This document shows, in pieces, positions 53,711 to 64,000 of a DNA stretch of 64,000 bases (positions within the stretch are counted from its first letter, which is position 1; every line of letters starts with the position of its first letter). The notes under the pieces were generated by a model. The model was given only the letters and a program-made list of their open reading frames with translations, was not told the DNA's origin and did not search any database. Source of the stretch: Pseudomonas syringae pv. cilantro (GTDB taxonomy: Bacteria > Pseudomonadota > Gammaproteobacteria > Pseudomonadales > Pseudomonadaceae); assembly GCF_001293775.1 (NCBI RefSeq), contig NZ_LGLN01000029.1:60605-124604 (forward strand). Direction: 5' to 3'. Position numbers and translations under genes: made by a program.

Positions 53711-56032
53711 ATGACTCGATCCCGCACCTCTCGTTCCCCTAAAAAGCAACCTCCCCGCAGCCTGCACAAGTGGCTGGGCTGGGCGTTGAAGCTTGGTATC
53801 GTCGGCCTGGTTCTGCTGGGCGGCCTGGCGATTTATCTCGATGCGATTGTTCAGGAGAAATTCTCCGGCAAGCGCTGGACCATCCCGGCCAAGGTCTATG
53901 CACGGCCGCTGGAGCTGTTCGTCGGGCAGAAGCTCAGCCGTGATGACTTCCTCATCGAGCTCGATGCACTGGGCTATCGCCGTGAAAGCGTGGCCAACGG
54001 GCCGGGCGCTGCGGCCGTGAACGGCAACACGGTCGCTCTCAATACCCGTGGCTTCCAGTTTTACGAAGGCACCGATGCCGCACAGCAGGTGCGGGTGCGC
54101 TTCTCCGGTGATTATGTCGCCGACCTGTCGTCGGGCAATGGCGCCAAGCTCGCGGTCGCACGGCTCGAGCCCTTGCTGATCGGCGGCCTGTACCCGAAGA
54201 ATCTCGAAGACCGGATCCTGATCAAGCTCGATCAGGCTCCGCCGTACCTGCTCGATGGGCTGGTCGCGGTTGAAGACCGGGATTTCTACCATCACTTCGG
54301 GGTGTCACCCAAATCCATTGCCCGGGCCATGTGGGTCAACACGTCCCAGGGGCAGATGCGCCAGGGCGGCAGCACGCTGACCCAGCAGCTGGTCAAGAAC
54401 TTCTACCTGACCAACGAGCGCAGCCTGACTCGCAAACTGACCGAAGCCATGATGGCCGTCTTGCTGGAGATTCATTACAGCAAGCAGGAGATCCTTGAGG
54501 CTTATCTCAACGAGGTCTTTGTCGGCCAGGATGGCCAGCGCGCCGTCCACGGTTTCGGTCTGGCCAGTCAGTATTTCTTCAGTCAGCCGTTGTCCGAACT
54601 GAAAATCCATCAAGTGGCGATGCTGGTCGGGCTGGTCAAGGGGCCGTCCTTCTATAACCCGCGTCGCAATCCCGAGCGTGCGCTGGAGCGTCGTAATCTG
54701 GTGCTCGACCTGTTCGAGCAGCAAGGCGTGGCCACACCTGAAGTGGTTGCCGCTGCGAAGAAAATGCCACTGGGCGTGACCAAAACCGGCACGCTCGCCG
54801 ACAGTTCTTTTCCGGCTTTCCTCGATCTGGTCAAACGTCAGTTGCGCGAAGACTATCGTGACGAAGATTTGACCGAAGAGGGGCTGCGGATCTTCACCAG
54901 CTTCGACCCGATCCTGCAGATGAAGTCCCAGGCGGCCATAGACGACACGTTCAAGAAGCTTGCCGGGCGCAAGGGTGTGGATGAAGTGGAGGTGGGGATG
55001 GTCGTCACCAATCCGGAGACCGGCGAGGTGCAAGCGCTGATTGGCGGACGCGAGGCCGGGTTCTCGGGCTTCAATCGGGCGATCGACGCGGTGCGGCCGA
55101 TTGGCTCGCTGGTCAAACCGGCCATTTATCTGACCGCGCTGGAGCGCCCAAGCCAGTACACGCTGACCAGCTGGATCGCCGACGAGCTGTTCCAGGTCAA
55201 GGGTGCCGACGGTCAGATCTGGAAACCGCAGAACTACGATCACAAGTCCCACGGCAATATCTTTCTGTATCAGGGGCTGGCGCATTCCTACAACTTGTCG
55301 ACTGCCAAGCTGGGCCTTGAGCTGGGTATTCCGAACGTGTTCAAAACCCTGGCCAGGCTGGGCGTGACTCGCGAGTGGCCCGCGTATCCATCGATGTTGC
55401 TGGGGGCGGGCGGCTTGAGTCCGATGGAAGTCGCCACCCTGTATCAGACGATCGCCAGCGGCGGGTTCAATACGCCGATGCGCGGTATTCGCAGCGTACT
55501 GACGGCTGAAGGTGAACCGCTCAAGCGCTATCCGTTCAAGATCGAGCAGCGCTTCGATCCGGGTGCGATTTATCTGGTGCAGAATGCGATGCAGCGTGTC
55601 ATGCGCGAAGGGACGGGCAAATCTGTTTACAACGTGTTGCCGAGTTCGCTGAATCTGGCAGGCAAGACCGGCACCAGTAACGACTCTCGCGACAGCTGGT
55701 TTGCCGGTTTCAGTCAGGACCTGCTGGCGGTGGTCTGGATGGGCCGCGACGATAACGGCAAGACTCCGTTCACCGGCGCAACCGGGGCCTTGCAGGTCTG
55801 GACCAGCTTCATGCGCAAGGCCGATCCGCTGCCGCTGGACATGGCGATGCCGGACAACGTCGTTCAGGTGTGGGTCGATGCGCAGACCGGTCAGGGCTCG
55901 GACGCCAACTGCCCGAATGCAGTGCAGATGCCGTATATTCGCGGCAGTGAGCCCCAGCCCGGCGCGACATGCGGCGGCGCTCCAGCACCTGCGACTGAGG
56001 TGATGGACTGGGTCAAGGGTTGGTTGAACTAG
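53711..56032 (+). CDS. mrcB: Penicillin-binding protein 1B (bifunctional)
   Basis: A 773-aa class A PBP that polymerises and cross-links peptidoglycan. One N-terminal membrane helix (residues about 25-45), a UvrB-like UB2H domain, a GT51 glycosyltransferase with catalytic Glu188 (VAVEDRDFYHHFG) and a transpeptidase with Ser466 (GSLVKP), SYN (HSYNLS) and KTG (AGKTGTSND) motifs. Followed at once by its activator gene lpoP. Divergent from the kinase-like gene. Confidence 0.96.
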   Translation: MTRSRTSRSPKKQPPRSLHKWLGWALKLGIVGLVLLGGLAIYLDAIVQEKFSGKRWTIPAKVYARPLELFVGQKLSRDDFLIELDALGYRRESVANGPGAAAVNGNTVALNTRGFQFYEGTDAAQQVRVRFSGDYVADLSSGNGAKLAVARLEPLLIGGLYPKNLEDRILIKLDQAPPYLLDGLVAVEDRDFYHHFGVSPKSIARAMWVNTSQGQMRQGGSTLTQQLVKNFYLTNERSLTRKLTEAMMAVLLEIHYSKQEILEAYLNEVFVGQDGQRAVHGFGLASQYFFSQPLSELKIHQVAMLVGLVKGPSFYNPRRNPERALERRNLVLDLFEQQGVATPEVVAAAKKMPLGVTKTGTLADSSFPAFLDLVKRQLREDYRDEDLTEEGLRIFTSFDPILQMKSQAAIDDTFKKLAGRKGVDEVEVGMVVTNPETGEVQALIGGREAGFSGFNRAIDAVRPIGSLVKPAIYLTALERPSQYTLTSWIADELFQVKGADGQIWKPQNYDHKSHGNIFLYQGLAHSYNLSTAKLGLELGIPNVFKTLARLGVTREWPAYPSMLLGAGGLSPMEVATLYQTIASGGFNTPMRGIRSVLTAEGEPLKRYPFKIEQRFDPGAIYLVQNAMQRVMREGTGKSVYNVLPSSLNLAGKTGTSNDSRDSWFAGFSQDLLAVVWMGRDDNGKTPFTGATGALQVWTSFMRKADPLPLDMAMPDNVVQVWVDAQTGQGSDANCPNAVQMPYIRGSEPQPGATCGGAPAPATEVMDWVKGWLN

Positions 56033-56049
56033 GCAATCGAGGTTTTGAC

Positions 56050-56793
56050 GTGAATAAATGGTGGATTCCAGCTTTAACGGCTCTGGCTTTGCTGAATGGC
56101 TGCGCCAGTGTGGAGCGCGGCTCGATTCCGGTTGAGGACTCAAGCTCCAGAGTGTCCAATGGCGAGCGCGTGGCAGCTACGAACAAGGGCGCTTATCGCC
56201 CTGGCACTGCGCCGGCTCAGCAGCCGCAAGCCGTACCGCAAGACTCGGGCGTGGTCGTGATGGTGCCCGGCGGCGGTAGTGGCGACGCGGGTCAGAGTTT
56301 TTCTGCTCCGGCCAGCCAGGCCCCGTTCAGCGTCAACACGCCGCCTGTCGATGCGGCTCCAGCCACTCAGGCGCCGATCAGTCCGGCTCCGGCTGGCAAT
56401 AACAGCTACAGCATTCCGGCCACCTCGGCACCGAGCGGGATTCCTTCCAGCGGTGGCGGTCTGTCCGAGGATGAGCAACTGGATGGCCCGGTTCTGGCCT
56501 TGCTGACCACCGCACAGCAACAGCAGAGCAGCGGTGATCTGAATGGCGCCTCTTCCAGTCTCGAGCGCGCGCAGCGTGTTGCCCCGCGCGAGCCGCAGGT
56601 GCTTTATCGTCTGGCACAAGTGCGTCTGGCCCAAGGCGATGCAGCCCAGGCCGAGCAATTGGCCCGTCGCGGTCTGACTTACGCCAATGGCCGGGCCAGT
56701 CTGCAAGCCAGCCTCTGGGGTTTGATCGCGCAGTCCCGCGAGAAACAAGGTGATGCGGCCGGTGCTGCGCTGGCTCGTCAGAAGGCTCGCTAA
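56050..56793 (+). CDS. lpoP: Lipoprotein activator of PBP1b, LpoP-like
   Basis: A 248-aa outer-membrane lipoprotein. Lipobox LALLNGC at residues about 15-21, a long Pro/Ala/Ser-rich disordered tether (about 40-145), then a C-terminal TPR region (LTTAQQQQSSGDLNGASSSLERAQ, LYRLAQVRLAQGDAAQAEQLARRG). This position and design match LpoP of P. aeruginosa, the TPR lipoprotein that activates PBP1b and replaces LpoB. Starts with GTG 56050; the ten residues upstream would break the signal peptide. Overlaps yqcC by one base. Confidence 0.88.
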   Translation: MNKWWIPALTALALLNGCASVERGSIPVEDSSSRVSNGERVAATNKGAYRPGTAPAQQPQAVPQDSGVVVMVPGGGSGDAGQSFSAPASQAPFSVNTPPVDAAPATQAPISPAPAGNNSYSIPATSAPSGIPSSGGGLSEDEQLDGPVLALLTTAQQQQSSGDLNGASSSLERAQRVAPREPQVLYRLAQVRLAQGDAAQAEQLARRGLTYANGRASLQASLWGLIAQSREKQGDAAGAALARQKAR

Positions 56794-57122
56794 TGGACCA
56801 GCGCCTGCCTGAAATTGCCGAGCAGTTGTTGCTGATAGAGCGCGAGTTGCGCGCGCTGGGCTGGTGGGATATCACACAGCCCAGCGAAGCGGCGTTGTCC
56901 AGCCAGGAGCCGTTCAGTGTCGATACGCTGGAGTTCGCGCAATGGCTGCAATGGATCTTTCTGCCGCGCATGAAGGTCATCCTCGAGCACGACCTGCCAC
57001 TGCCCAATGCGTCCGGCATCGTGGAAATGGCCGAGATGGTCTATGCCGGTCGCTTGAGTGAAACGCGTCTGCTGCAACAGCATCTGGCGCGGTTCGATCA
57101 ACTGATCGCTGCGACGCGCTAG
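56793..57122 (+). CDS. yqcC: YqcC family protein
   Basis: A 109-aa helical protein of unknown function (family YqcC). Conserved residues include RELRALGWWD, SVDTLEFAQWLQWIFLPRM and LPNASGIVEMAE. Its ATG shares a base with the lpoP stop (TAATG), so it is the third gene of the mrcB unit. Its stop codon shares CTAG with the stop of the facing DUF4124 gene. Confidence 0.9.
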   Translation: MDQRLPEIAEQLLLIERELRALGWWDITQPSEAALSSQEPFSVDTLEFAQWLQWIFLPRMKVILEHDLPLPNASGIVEMAEMVYAGRLSETRLLQQHLARFDQLIAATR

Positions 57123-57535
57123 CGGCAAAGCTCACTGATCGCCCGCTCGGTTTCTTCGATACGCGTCTTGCGGGTCTCCTCCGTAAGACGTCGCGACTCG
57201 CCACCCACTTGCTCGCGGACCCGGGGATTGTTCTGCAGTTGCGCGAGATTGGTGCGCAGGGTCTCGCAATTCCCGACGCGCCTGGCTTCCTGCATTTTTA
57301 GCTGATTTTTGACTTTCTGGTCGATGGCGCGTTGCTGTGCGGCGCCGTCGTCCGCGGGTGGCGCAGGGGGAGCTACTGGCGGCGGCTGTGGCACGTTTAT
57401 CTGCTGAGCCTGCTGGCCCGTCGGCGGCTGGGCGTCAAAATGCGTCACGCCCTGGGCGTCGACCCATTTATAGACAGAAGCGGCCTGGCCGGTTGAAACG
57501 ATGGTCAGTGCTGCGGCGAAAATCATCCAGCGCAT
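57119..57535 (-). CDS. DUF4124 domain-containing secreted protein
   Basis: A 138-aa protein with a signal peptide (MRWMIFAAALTIVSTGQA, cleavage before ASVYKW) and a DUF4124 domain (VYKWVDAQGVTHFDAQPP), then a Pro-rich segment and a helical C-terminal region with two Cys (NCETL ... ELCR). Likely periplasmic; function unknown. ATG 57535 starts the signal peptide; the frame continues upstream without sense. It overlaps the facing yqcC stop by 4 nt. Confidence 0.88.
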   Translation of the reverse strand: MRWMIFAAALTIVSTGQAASVYKWVDAQGVTHFDAQPPTGQQAQQINVPQPPPVAPPAPPADDGAAQQRAIDQKVKNQLKMQEARRVGNCETLRTNLAQLQNNPRVREQVGGESRRLTEETRKTRIEETERAISELCR

Positions 57536-57933
57536 GTCGAGTCCTTGAGGTGTCAGTGCCTCTGGAAAACTACCATAACGGTGCGTTTCCGTCCGAAACG
57601 GTGCGATTTCACAGGCTTGCTGCCAAGAAAGCGCACGGATGACTTGACTTGAGGGGGGGGAATCACAACAATCCAAAGTTCGCTGTAGAAGGACTGCCAG
57701 AAGCAGACCCTCTCGGTAGATCATGAGGCGCACACCCGCGCCGACCTGTAACACCCGCAACGCGTTACCTCGCGCTGGGTGGGAATGTTCCGCAACACTC
57801 AGGGACATCCCAATACTTGCTCAGTCAGTGCTGACGTAGTCGGCGACCACCGTCGCTCATGCTCTGCTGGCAGTAAACCTACAAAGACCCGTCCCGGAGT
57901 GGGCGGTATTCTGGCGTTTTAGAGGTGAACAAC
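57536..57933. other. Divergent spacer upstream of ilvI
   Basis: This 398-bp region carries the promoters of the DUF4124 gene and the ilv operon. It contains a G8 homopolymer (57653-57660) and a weak hairpin CCGTCC-N6-GGGCGG (57890-57907) close to the ilvI start. No leader peptide rich in Ile/Leu/Val codons was found, so classical attenuation is not supported. Confidence 0.45.
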
Positions 57934-59658
57934 GTGGAGCTTTTATCTGGCGCTGAAATGATCGTCCGCTTTTTGCGTGACGAAGGCGTTGAGCATATCT
58001 ACGGGTACCCGGGTGGTGCCCTTCTGCATGTCTACGATGCCCTGTTCAAAGAACCGGCCGTGAGCCATATCCTTGTTCGTCACGAGCAGGCTGCCACGCA
58101 CATGGCTGACGGTTATGCGCGTGCGACCGGCAAGGCGGGCGTGGTGCTGGTGACCTCGGGTCCCGGTGCGACCAATGCCATTACCGGTATCGCCACGGCG
58201 TACATGGACTCTATTCCGATGGTAGTGCTGTCCGGTCAGGTCGCGAGCACGCTGGTGGGTACCGATGCGTTCCAGGAAACCGACATGATCGGTATCTCCC
58301 GGCCGATCGTGAAGCACAGCTTCATGATCAAGCACCCGTCGGAAATTCCGGAAATCCTGAAAAAGGCTTTCTATCTGGCGCAGTCGGGTCGTCCCGGTCC
58401 TGTGGTCGTCGATATTCCGAAAGACATGACCAACCCGGCCGAGAAATTCGAATACGTCTTTCCCAAGAAAGCCAAGCTGCGCTCCTACAGCCCGGCGGTT
58501 CGTGGTCATTCCGGGCAGATCCGCAAAGCGGTGAAAATGCTCCTGGCGGCCAAGCGTCCGATCATCTATGCCGGTGGTGGCGTGATCATGGGCAACGCTT
58601 CGGCGCAGCTGACCGAGCTGGCGCAGCTGCTCAATGCTCCGGTCACCAATACGCTGATGGGCCTGGGTTGCTATCCGGGCACGGATCGCCAGTTCGTCGG
58701 GATGCTCGGCATGCATGGCAGCTACACCGCCAACCTCGCGATGCACCACACCGATGTGATCCTGGCCGTGGGCGCGCGTTTCGATGACCGGGTGATCAAT
58801 GGCGCGAGCAAGTTCTGCCCGAATGCCAAGATCATCCACATCGATATCGACCCGGCGTCGATCTCCAAGACCATCAAGGCCGACGTGCCTATCGTCGGTC
58901 CGGTCGAAAGCGTGCTGACCGAAATGGTTGCCACCCTGAAAGAGATCGGCGAAACGCCTGACAAGGCATCGGTCGATGCCTGGTGGAAGCAGATCGATGA
59001 ATGGCGCGGGAATGGCGATCTGTTCCCTTATAACCGTGGCGATGGCTCTGTCATCAAGCCGCAGGCGGTGATCGAAACGCTGTGCGAAGTCACCAAGGGC
59101 GATGCCTACGTAACCTCGGATGTCGGCCAGCACCAGATGTTCGCTGCGCAGTACTACCGATTCAACAAGCCGAACCGCTGGATCAACTCGGGCGGTCTGG
59201 GCACGATGGGCTTCGGCTTTCCTGCGGCGATGGGCGTCAAGCTGAGTTTCCCGGACGAGCACGTTGCCTGTGTGACCGGGGAGGGCAGCATCCAGATGAA
59301 CATTCAGGAGCTGTCGACCTGTCTGCAATATGGCCTGCCGGTGAAAATCATCCTGCTCAACAACGGCGTGCTGGGCATGGTCCGTCAATGGCAGGACATG
59401 AGTTACGGCGCGCGTCACTCGCATTCCTACATGGAATCGCTGCCTGACTTCGTCAAGCTGGTCGAAGCCTATGGCCACGTCGGTATGCGCATCACCGATT
59501 TGAAAGATCTGAAGCCGAAGATGGAAGAAGCCTTTGCCATGACTGACCGGCTGGTGTTCCTCGACATTCAGGTCGATGTGACCGAGCACGTCTACCCGAT
59601 GCAGATCAAGGACGGTTCGATGCGCGATATGTGGTTGAGCAAGACGGAGCGGACATAA
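57934..59658 (+). CDS. ilvI: Acetolactate synthase III large subunit
   Basis: A 574-aa thiamine diphosphate enzyme, the first common step of Val, Leu and Ile synthesis. The ThDP glutamate region ([35 protein letters not shown]), the [27 protein letters not shown] block and the ThDP motif [29 protein letters not shown] are present. Start at GTG 57934 (VELLSGAEM), nicely spaced from AGAGG; the GTG three codons earlier sits on the RBS. ilvH follows within 2 nt. Confidence 0.95.
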   Translation: MELLSGAEMIVRFLRDEGVEHIYGYPGGALLHVYDALFKEPAVSHILVRHEQAATHMADGYARATGKAGVVLVTSGPGATNAITGIATAYMDSIPMVVLSGQVASTLVGTDAFQETDMIGISRPIVKHSFMIKHPSEIPEILKKAFYLAQSGRPGPVVVDIPKDMTNPAEKFEYVFPKKAKLRSYSPAVRGHSGQIRKAVKMLLAAKRPIIYAGGGVIMGNASAQLTELAQLLNAPVTNTLMGLGCYPGTDRQFVGMLGMHGSYTANLAMHHTDVILAVGARFDDRVINGASKFCPNAKIIHIDIDPASISKTIKADVPIVGPVESVLTEMVATLKEIGETPDKASVDAWWKQIDEWRGNGDLFPYNRGDGSVIKPQAVIETLCEVTKGDAYVTSDVGQHQMFAAQYYRFNKPNRWINSGGLGTMGFGFPAAMGVKLSFPDEHVACVTGEGSIQMNIQELSTCLQYGLPVKIILLNNGVLGMVRQWQDMSYGARHSHSYMESLPDFVKLVEAYGHVGMRITDLKDLKPKMEEAFAMTDRLVFLDIQVDVTEHVYPMQIKDGSMRDMWLSKTERT

Positions 59659-59660
59659 TC

Positions 59661-60152
59661 ATGCGTCATATCATTTCCCTGTTGCTGGAAAACGAACCGG
59701 GCGCGCTTTCTCGTGTGGTCGGTCTGTTCTCGCAGCGTAACTACAACATCGAAAGCCTGACAGTCGCGCCAACCGAAGACCCGACCCTGTCGCGGCTGAC
59801 GCTGACCACCGTGGGTCACGATGAGGTGATCGAGCAGATCACCAAGAACCTCAACAAACTCATTGAGGTGGTCAAGCTGGTCGACCTGTCGGAAAGCGCT
59901 CACATCGAGCGTGAACTGATGCTGGTCAAGGTCAAGGCCACCGGCGCGCAGCGTGCCGAGATCAAACGTACCACGGACATTTTCCGCGGGCAGATCGTCG
60001 ACGTGACTGCCAGCGTCTACACCGTACAGCTGAGCGGCACGAGCGACAAACTGGACAGCTTCATTCAGGCCATCGGCACTGCCGCCATCCTGGAAACAGT
60101 ACGCAGTGGCGTGACGGGTATTGCCCGTGGCGACAAAGTGCTGAGCATTTAA
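59661..60152 (+). CDS. ilvH: Acetolactate synthase III small (regulatory) subunit
   Basis: A 163-aa protein with an N-terminal ACT domain (RHIISLLLENEPGALSRVVGLFSQRNYNIESLTVAPTED, residues 2-39) and the ALS_ss C-terminal domain. It confers valine feedback inhibition on the IlvI subunit. ATG 59661 is two bases after the ilvI stop. Confidence 0.96.
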   Translation: MRHIISLLLENEPGALSRVVGLFSQRNYNIESLTVAPTEDPTLSRLTLTTVGHDEVIEQITKNLNKLIEVVKLVDLSESAHIERELMLVKVKATGAQRAEIKRTTDIFRGQIVDVTASVYTVQLSGTSDKLDSFIQAIGTAAILETVRSGVTGIARGDKVLSI

Positions 60153-60187
60153 ATCAATTAAGCAAATGGCCTGAACGGCCACGATAA

Positions 60188-61216
<1,029 letters not shown>

Positions 61217-61241
61217 GCTTTTCCGGTTTACAGACGGTTTG

Positions 61242-61272
61242 AAAAAGCGCGACCCATGGGTCGCGCTTTTTC
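61242..61272. terminator. Terminator after ilvC
   Basis: AAAAAGCGCGACCC-ATG-GGTCGCGCTTTTT is a perfect 14-bp stem with T run. It can act in both directions. Confidence 0.95.
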
Positions 61273-61372
61273 GTTATGGGTCAGGCTCTGGTATAAAGCT
61301 GCAACGTTTTGCTGGCGAACCCTCGCCGCAGACCTGTGTCGAACCTTTTCATACCGCTGCAAGGTAATCTCC

Positions 61373-62224
61373 ATGAGCGAACGTCCTGAAGAGCCCATCA
61401 AGGCCTCTGACGCTGAAAGTCTGCTACCGATCGATGAACATGTGGAAGAAGGGCATGATGCCGAAGGCCGTCAGGTCCGGCACCGCGGTATCTATCTGCT
61501 GCCCAACCTGTTTACCACGGCGAATCTGTTTGCCGGTTTCTACTCCATCATCAGTTCCATGAGTGCTCAGAGCGCCATGAGTGCGGGTGATTTCGCGGGG
61601 GCGAGCAAATATTTCGCGTTCGCCGCCATCGCAATCTTCGTCGCCATGGTCCTCGACGGGCTGGATGGTCGCGTTGCGCGCATGACCAACACCCAAAGTG
61701 CATTTGGCGCCGAGTACGATTCGTTGTCCGACATGGTCGCTTTCGGCGTGGCACCGGCCTTGCTGGCGTTCGGCTGGGCCTTGGGCGACATGGGCAAGGT
61801 CGGCTGGATGGTCGCCTTCATCTATGTAGCGGGGGCCGCGCTGCGACTGGCGCGTTTCAATACCCAGGTCGGCACGGCTGACAAGCGCTACTTTATTGGT
61901 CTGGCCAGCCCGGCGGCGGCAGGTGTCGTGGCGGGAACGGTCTGGGCGTTCAGCGACTTCGGCATACAAGGCTCCAAGCTGTCGTTTCTCGTGGCGCTGC
62001 TGGTCGCGGCCGCCGGCATGCTGATGGTCAGCAACATCAAGTACAACAGCTTCAAGGAGCTGGACCTGAAGGGCCGAGTGCCTTTCGTTGCGATTCTGGC
62101 GGTGGTGCTGGTGTTTGCCGTGGTGTTCAGCGATCCGCCGCGCATCCTGCTGCTGATCTTCCTTGCCTACGCGCTGTCCGGACCGATTCAGTATCTATTG
62201 CGTCGCCATAAAGCCTCGCAATGA
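61373..62224 (+). CDS. pssA: CDP-diacylglycerol--serine O-phosphatidyltransferase
   Basis: A 283-aa membrane enzyme of phosphatidylethanolamine synthesis. The CDP-alcohol phosphotransferase signature D-G-x2-A-R-x8-G-x3-D-x3-D is present (DGLDGRVARMTNTQSAFGAEYDSLSDM, shown here in parts as DGRVAR, FGAEYDSLSD). About eight membrane helices. The start at 61373 (MSERPEEPIKA) is chosen for the cytosolic N-terminus; the 39-residue upstream frame begins inside the ilvC terminator and is rejected. It commonly follows ilvC in pseudomonads. Confidence 0.95.
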   Translation: MSERPEEPIKASDAESLLPIDEHVEEGHDAEGRQVRHRGIYLLPNLFTTANLFAGFYSIISSMSAQSAMSAGDFAGASKYFAFAAIAIFVAMVLDGLDGRVARMTNTQSAFGAEYDSLSDMVAFGVAPALLAFGWALGDMGKVGWMVAFIYVAGAALRLARFNTQVGTADKRYFIGLASPAAAGVVAGTVWAFSDFGIQGSKLSFLVALLVAAAGMLMVSNIKYNSFKELDLKGRVPFVAILAVVLVFAVVFSDPPRILLLIFLAYALSGPIQYLLRRHKASQ

Positions 62225-62286
62225 TCTAATTTCCACCATACTCCGTAGTCTACTGGTGCATCAGTTCCCTAGGCTGCGGAGTCATC

Positions 62287-63300
62287 ATGCTAATCAAGCT
62301 TCCTTCTGCGTCGGACTCCAAAGAGTCGGACGTCACGCCTGAATCCATCTACCTCTCTCGCCGCACAGTGCTCGCCAGCTCGCTTGCCGGCCTGGCTGTC
62401 ACGGCCCTGCCGCGCTGGGCAGGTGCGGCAGATGCCTCGCGCTATGCAGATGTCGAGCCCGGCAAGGCTCCGGGCTGGTTCAACGACAAGCTTTCGGCCA
62501 CCAAATGGCAGGCCGTCAACGTCAAGGACGAGGCCGTCACGCCGTTCAAGGATGCGACCCACTACAACAACTTCTATGAGTTCGGTACCGACAAGGGTGA
62601 TCCGGCGAAGAATGCGGGTTCGTTGCAGACCGAGCCGTGGAGCGTGGTGATCGACGGCGAAGTCGGCAAGCCGGGACGCTACGCGCTTGAAGACTTCATG
62701 AAACCGTATCAACTGGAAGAGCGGATCTATCGACTACGCTGCGTAGAGGCCTGGTCGATGGTCATCCCGTGGATGGGTTTCCCGATTTCGGAGCTGCTCA
62801 AGCAAGTGGAGCCGACCTCCAAAGCCAAATACATTCGCTTCGAGACCCTGGAGGACGCCAAGTCCATGCCGGGGCAGCGCTCCAACTTCGCCTTGATCGA
62901 CTGGCCCTATGTAGAAGGGCTGCGTCTGGATGAGGCGATGAACCCGCTGGCGATTCTTGCCGTTGGGATGTATGGGCGCGAGCTGCCGAATCAGAACGGC
63001 GCGCCATTGCGTCTGGTGGTGCCGTGGAAGTACGGTTTCAAAAGTGTGAAGTCGATCGTGCGGATCAGCCTGGTCAGTGAGCAGCCGAAGACCACATGGC
63101 AGAGTATCGCGGCCAATGAGTATGGCTTCTATGCCAACGTCAATCCGACTGTCGATCACCCGCGCTGGACGCAGGCTCGTGAGCGTCGTCTGCCGAGCGG
63201 ACTGTTCAGTCCCAATGTGCGGGATACACAGATGTTCAACGGTTACACGGAGGAGGTTGCTTCCTTGTATACGGGTATGGATCTGCGGAAGGACTACTGA
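62287..63300 (+). CDS. msrP: Periplasmic methionine sulfoxide reductase MsrP (molybdoenzyme)
   Basis: A 337-aa Tat-exported molybdopterin protein that repairs oxidised methionine in periplasmic proteins. Twin-arginine signal ([15 protein letters not shown], Arg-Arg near residues 25-26) followed by AGA; catalytic Mo-binding Cys152 in [11 protein letters not shown]; the cofactor motif [12 protein letters not shown]. Stop shares a base with the msrQ ATG (TGATG). Confidence 0.95.
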   Translation: MLIKLPSASDSKESDVTPESIYLSRRTVLASSLAGLAVTALPRWAGAADASRYADVEPGKAPGWFNDKLSATKWQAVNVKDEAVTPFKDATHYNNFYEFGTDKGDPAKNAGSLQTEPWSVVIDGEVGKPGRYALEDFMKPYQLEERIYRLRCVEAWSMVIPWMGFPISELLKQVEPTSKAKYIRFETLEDAKSMPGQRSNFALIDWPYVEGLRLDEAMNPLAILAVGMYGRELPNQNGAPLRLVVPWKYGFKSVKSIVRISLVSEQPKTTWQSIAANEYGFYANVNPTVDHPRWTQARERRLPSGLFSPNVRDTQMFNGYTEEVASLYTGMDLRKDY

Positions 63301-63932
63301 TGCGCTATCCGCTTTTTCGCCTCGCGGTGTTTGTCGCAGCTTGCATTGCACCTGTCTGGTGGCTTTATCAGGCGTGGATTTTTGCCTTGGGGCCTGATCC
63401 AGGTAAGGCGCTGGTCGAGAACTTTGGACTGGCGACGTTGATCATGCTGCTGATCACACTGGCCATGACGCCGTTGCAGCGTCTGACCGGCTGGCCGGGA
63501 TGGATTGTCGTTCGTCGCCAGTTAGGGCTCTGGTGCTTTGCTTATGTCGTGCTGCACATGACGATGTACGCGTTGTTTGTCCTCGGGCTGGATTGGGGGC
63601 AGTTGGGTGTCGAGTTGGTGAAGCGCCCTTACATTATCGTGGGTGCCTTGGCGTTTCTGTGTTTGCTGGTGTTGGCGGTGACGTCCAATCGCTACAGTCA
63701 GCGCCGTATGGGTAGCCGATGGAAGAAACTGCACCGGCTGGTCTATATGATTCTCGGGCTGGGCCTATTGCACATGTTCTGGATTGTCAGGGCTGACCTT
63801 AAAGAGTGGGCGTTGTATGCGGGGATAGGTGCATTCCTGTTACTGCTGCGGGTTCCAGCGTTTGCTCGGCGAATCCCGCGTCTGGGCGGCAGTGCGAAGG
63901 CCAGGTCGTTAAAAGTTCAAAATAACGGTTGA
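63300..63932 (+). CDS. msrQ: MsrQ, haem-binding membrane subunit of MsrPQ
   Basis: A 210-aa ferric-reductase-like membrane protein with about six helices and His residues for haem ([34 protein letters not shown]). It passes quinol electrons to periplasmic MsrP. Coupled to msrP by a one-base overlap. The stop TGA lies inside the -35 hexamer of the next promoter. Confidence 0.94.
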   Translation: MRYPLFRLAVFVAACIAPVWWLYQAWIFALGPDPGKALVENFGLATLIMLLITLAMTPLQRLTGWPGWIVVRRQLGLWCFAYVVLHMTMYALFVLGLDWGQLGVELVKRPYIIVGALAFLCLLVLAVTSNRYSQRRMGSRWKKLHRLVYMILGLGLLHMFWIVRADLKEWALYAGIGAFLLLLRVPAFARRIPRLGGSAKARSLKVQNNG

Positions 63933-63957
63933 CGCGCTCTGTGATGTGTCTATAATT
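63929..63957 (+). promoter_or_regulatory. Strong sigma-70 promoter, probably of a stable RNA operon
   Basis: TTGACG (63929-63934), 16-bp spacer, TATAAT (63951-63956), followed by a GC-rich discriminator (TCGCCCC). This is the stringently controlled type used for rRNA or tRNA genes. No protein gene starts in the remaining 43 bases; the gene lies past the window end. Confidence 0.75.
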
Positions 63958-64000
63958 CGCCCCACTTCCGGCGCAGATGGAAACGAAAAAGTCTTGTAGA

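Noticed and set aside
57536..57933. Attenuator with leader peptide before ilvI
   Set aside because: No short frame rich in Ile, Leu or Val codons and no strong terminator hairpin could be found; only a weak stem near 57890.

Overview
The window is 64 kb of a fluorescent Pseudomonas chromosome, most likely of the Pseudomonas syringae group. The evidence is the gene order (pilA/pilB, nadC-ampDE, fruBKA, panBC-pcnB-cbrAB, dksA, ponB/mrcB-lpoP, ilvIHC-pssA, msrPQ), the crcZ and prrF small RNAs, REP elements of the type (T)TCGCGGACAAGTCCGCTCCCAC, and a uniformly GC-rich codon pattern. Nearly everything is core chromosome. No transposase, prophage, CRISPR array or tRNA was seen.

Layout. 1-2156: divergent type IV pilus genes pilB (cut by the window start) and pilA, the latter with a clear sigma-54 promoter. 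2309-4793: an HxlR regulator divergent from a glutathione S-transferase gene with GTAAC-type operator repeats between them, then a two-gene toxin-antitoxin-like pair (HTH/DUF433 plus PIN-like). 4813-5358: a DUF1523 membrane protein. 5478-17043: a long ter (tellurite resistance/stress) cluster read rightward. It starts with a putative small-molecule biosynthetic module (ATP-grasp, phosphoribosyltransferase, HAD phosphatase, StiP/PELOTA phosphoribosyltransferase-like protein, CitE-like lyase, second HAD) that carries a TerD-serine protease fusion, and continues with TerZ-like, TerA, TerB, TerC, TerD and TerE. Facing it at 17160-19527 are a TerF-like TerD-VWA protein and a GYF-AIM24 protein. This is the most unusual system in the window.

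19576-33492: nadC, a DUF1631 gene, ampD-ampE (peptidoglycan recycling and beta-lactamase signalling), tatD-fruR, and the fructose phosphotransferase operon fruBKA controlled by a visible Cra/FruR operator, then a thiolase. 33600-39101: an MpaB-like protein next to a REP cluster, pgi, panC, panB and folK. 39094-45795: pcnB, the crcZ sRNA, and the cbrX-cbrA-cbrB carbon/nitrogen balance system. A perfect CbrB-type site and a sigma-54 promoter precede crcZ, so catabolite-control logic for the nearby sugar genes lies in the same window. 45894-47672: gluQ and dksA.

48024-53580: an aminotransferase-sfsA pair, a Rieske protein, deoC, the iron-regulated sRNA prrF with its Fur box, a pentapeptide-repeat protein and a kinase-like/P-loop protein. 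53711-57535: mrcB (PBP1b) with its lipoprotein activator lpoP, yqcC and a DUF4124 protein. 57934-63932: ilvI-ilvH-ilvC (branched-chain amino acids), pssA (phosphatidylserine synthase) and msrP-msrQ (periplasmic methionine sulfoxide repair). The window closes on a strong GC-discriminator sigma-70 promoter, probably of a stable RNA operon lying beyond the edge.
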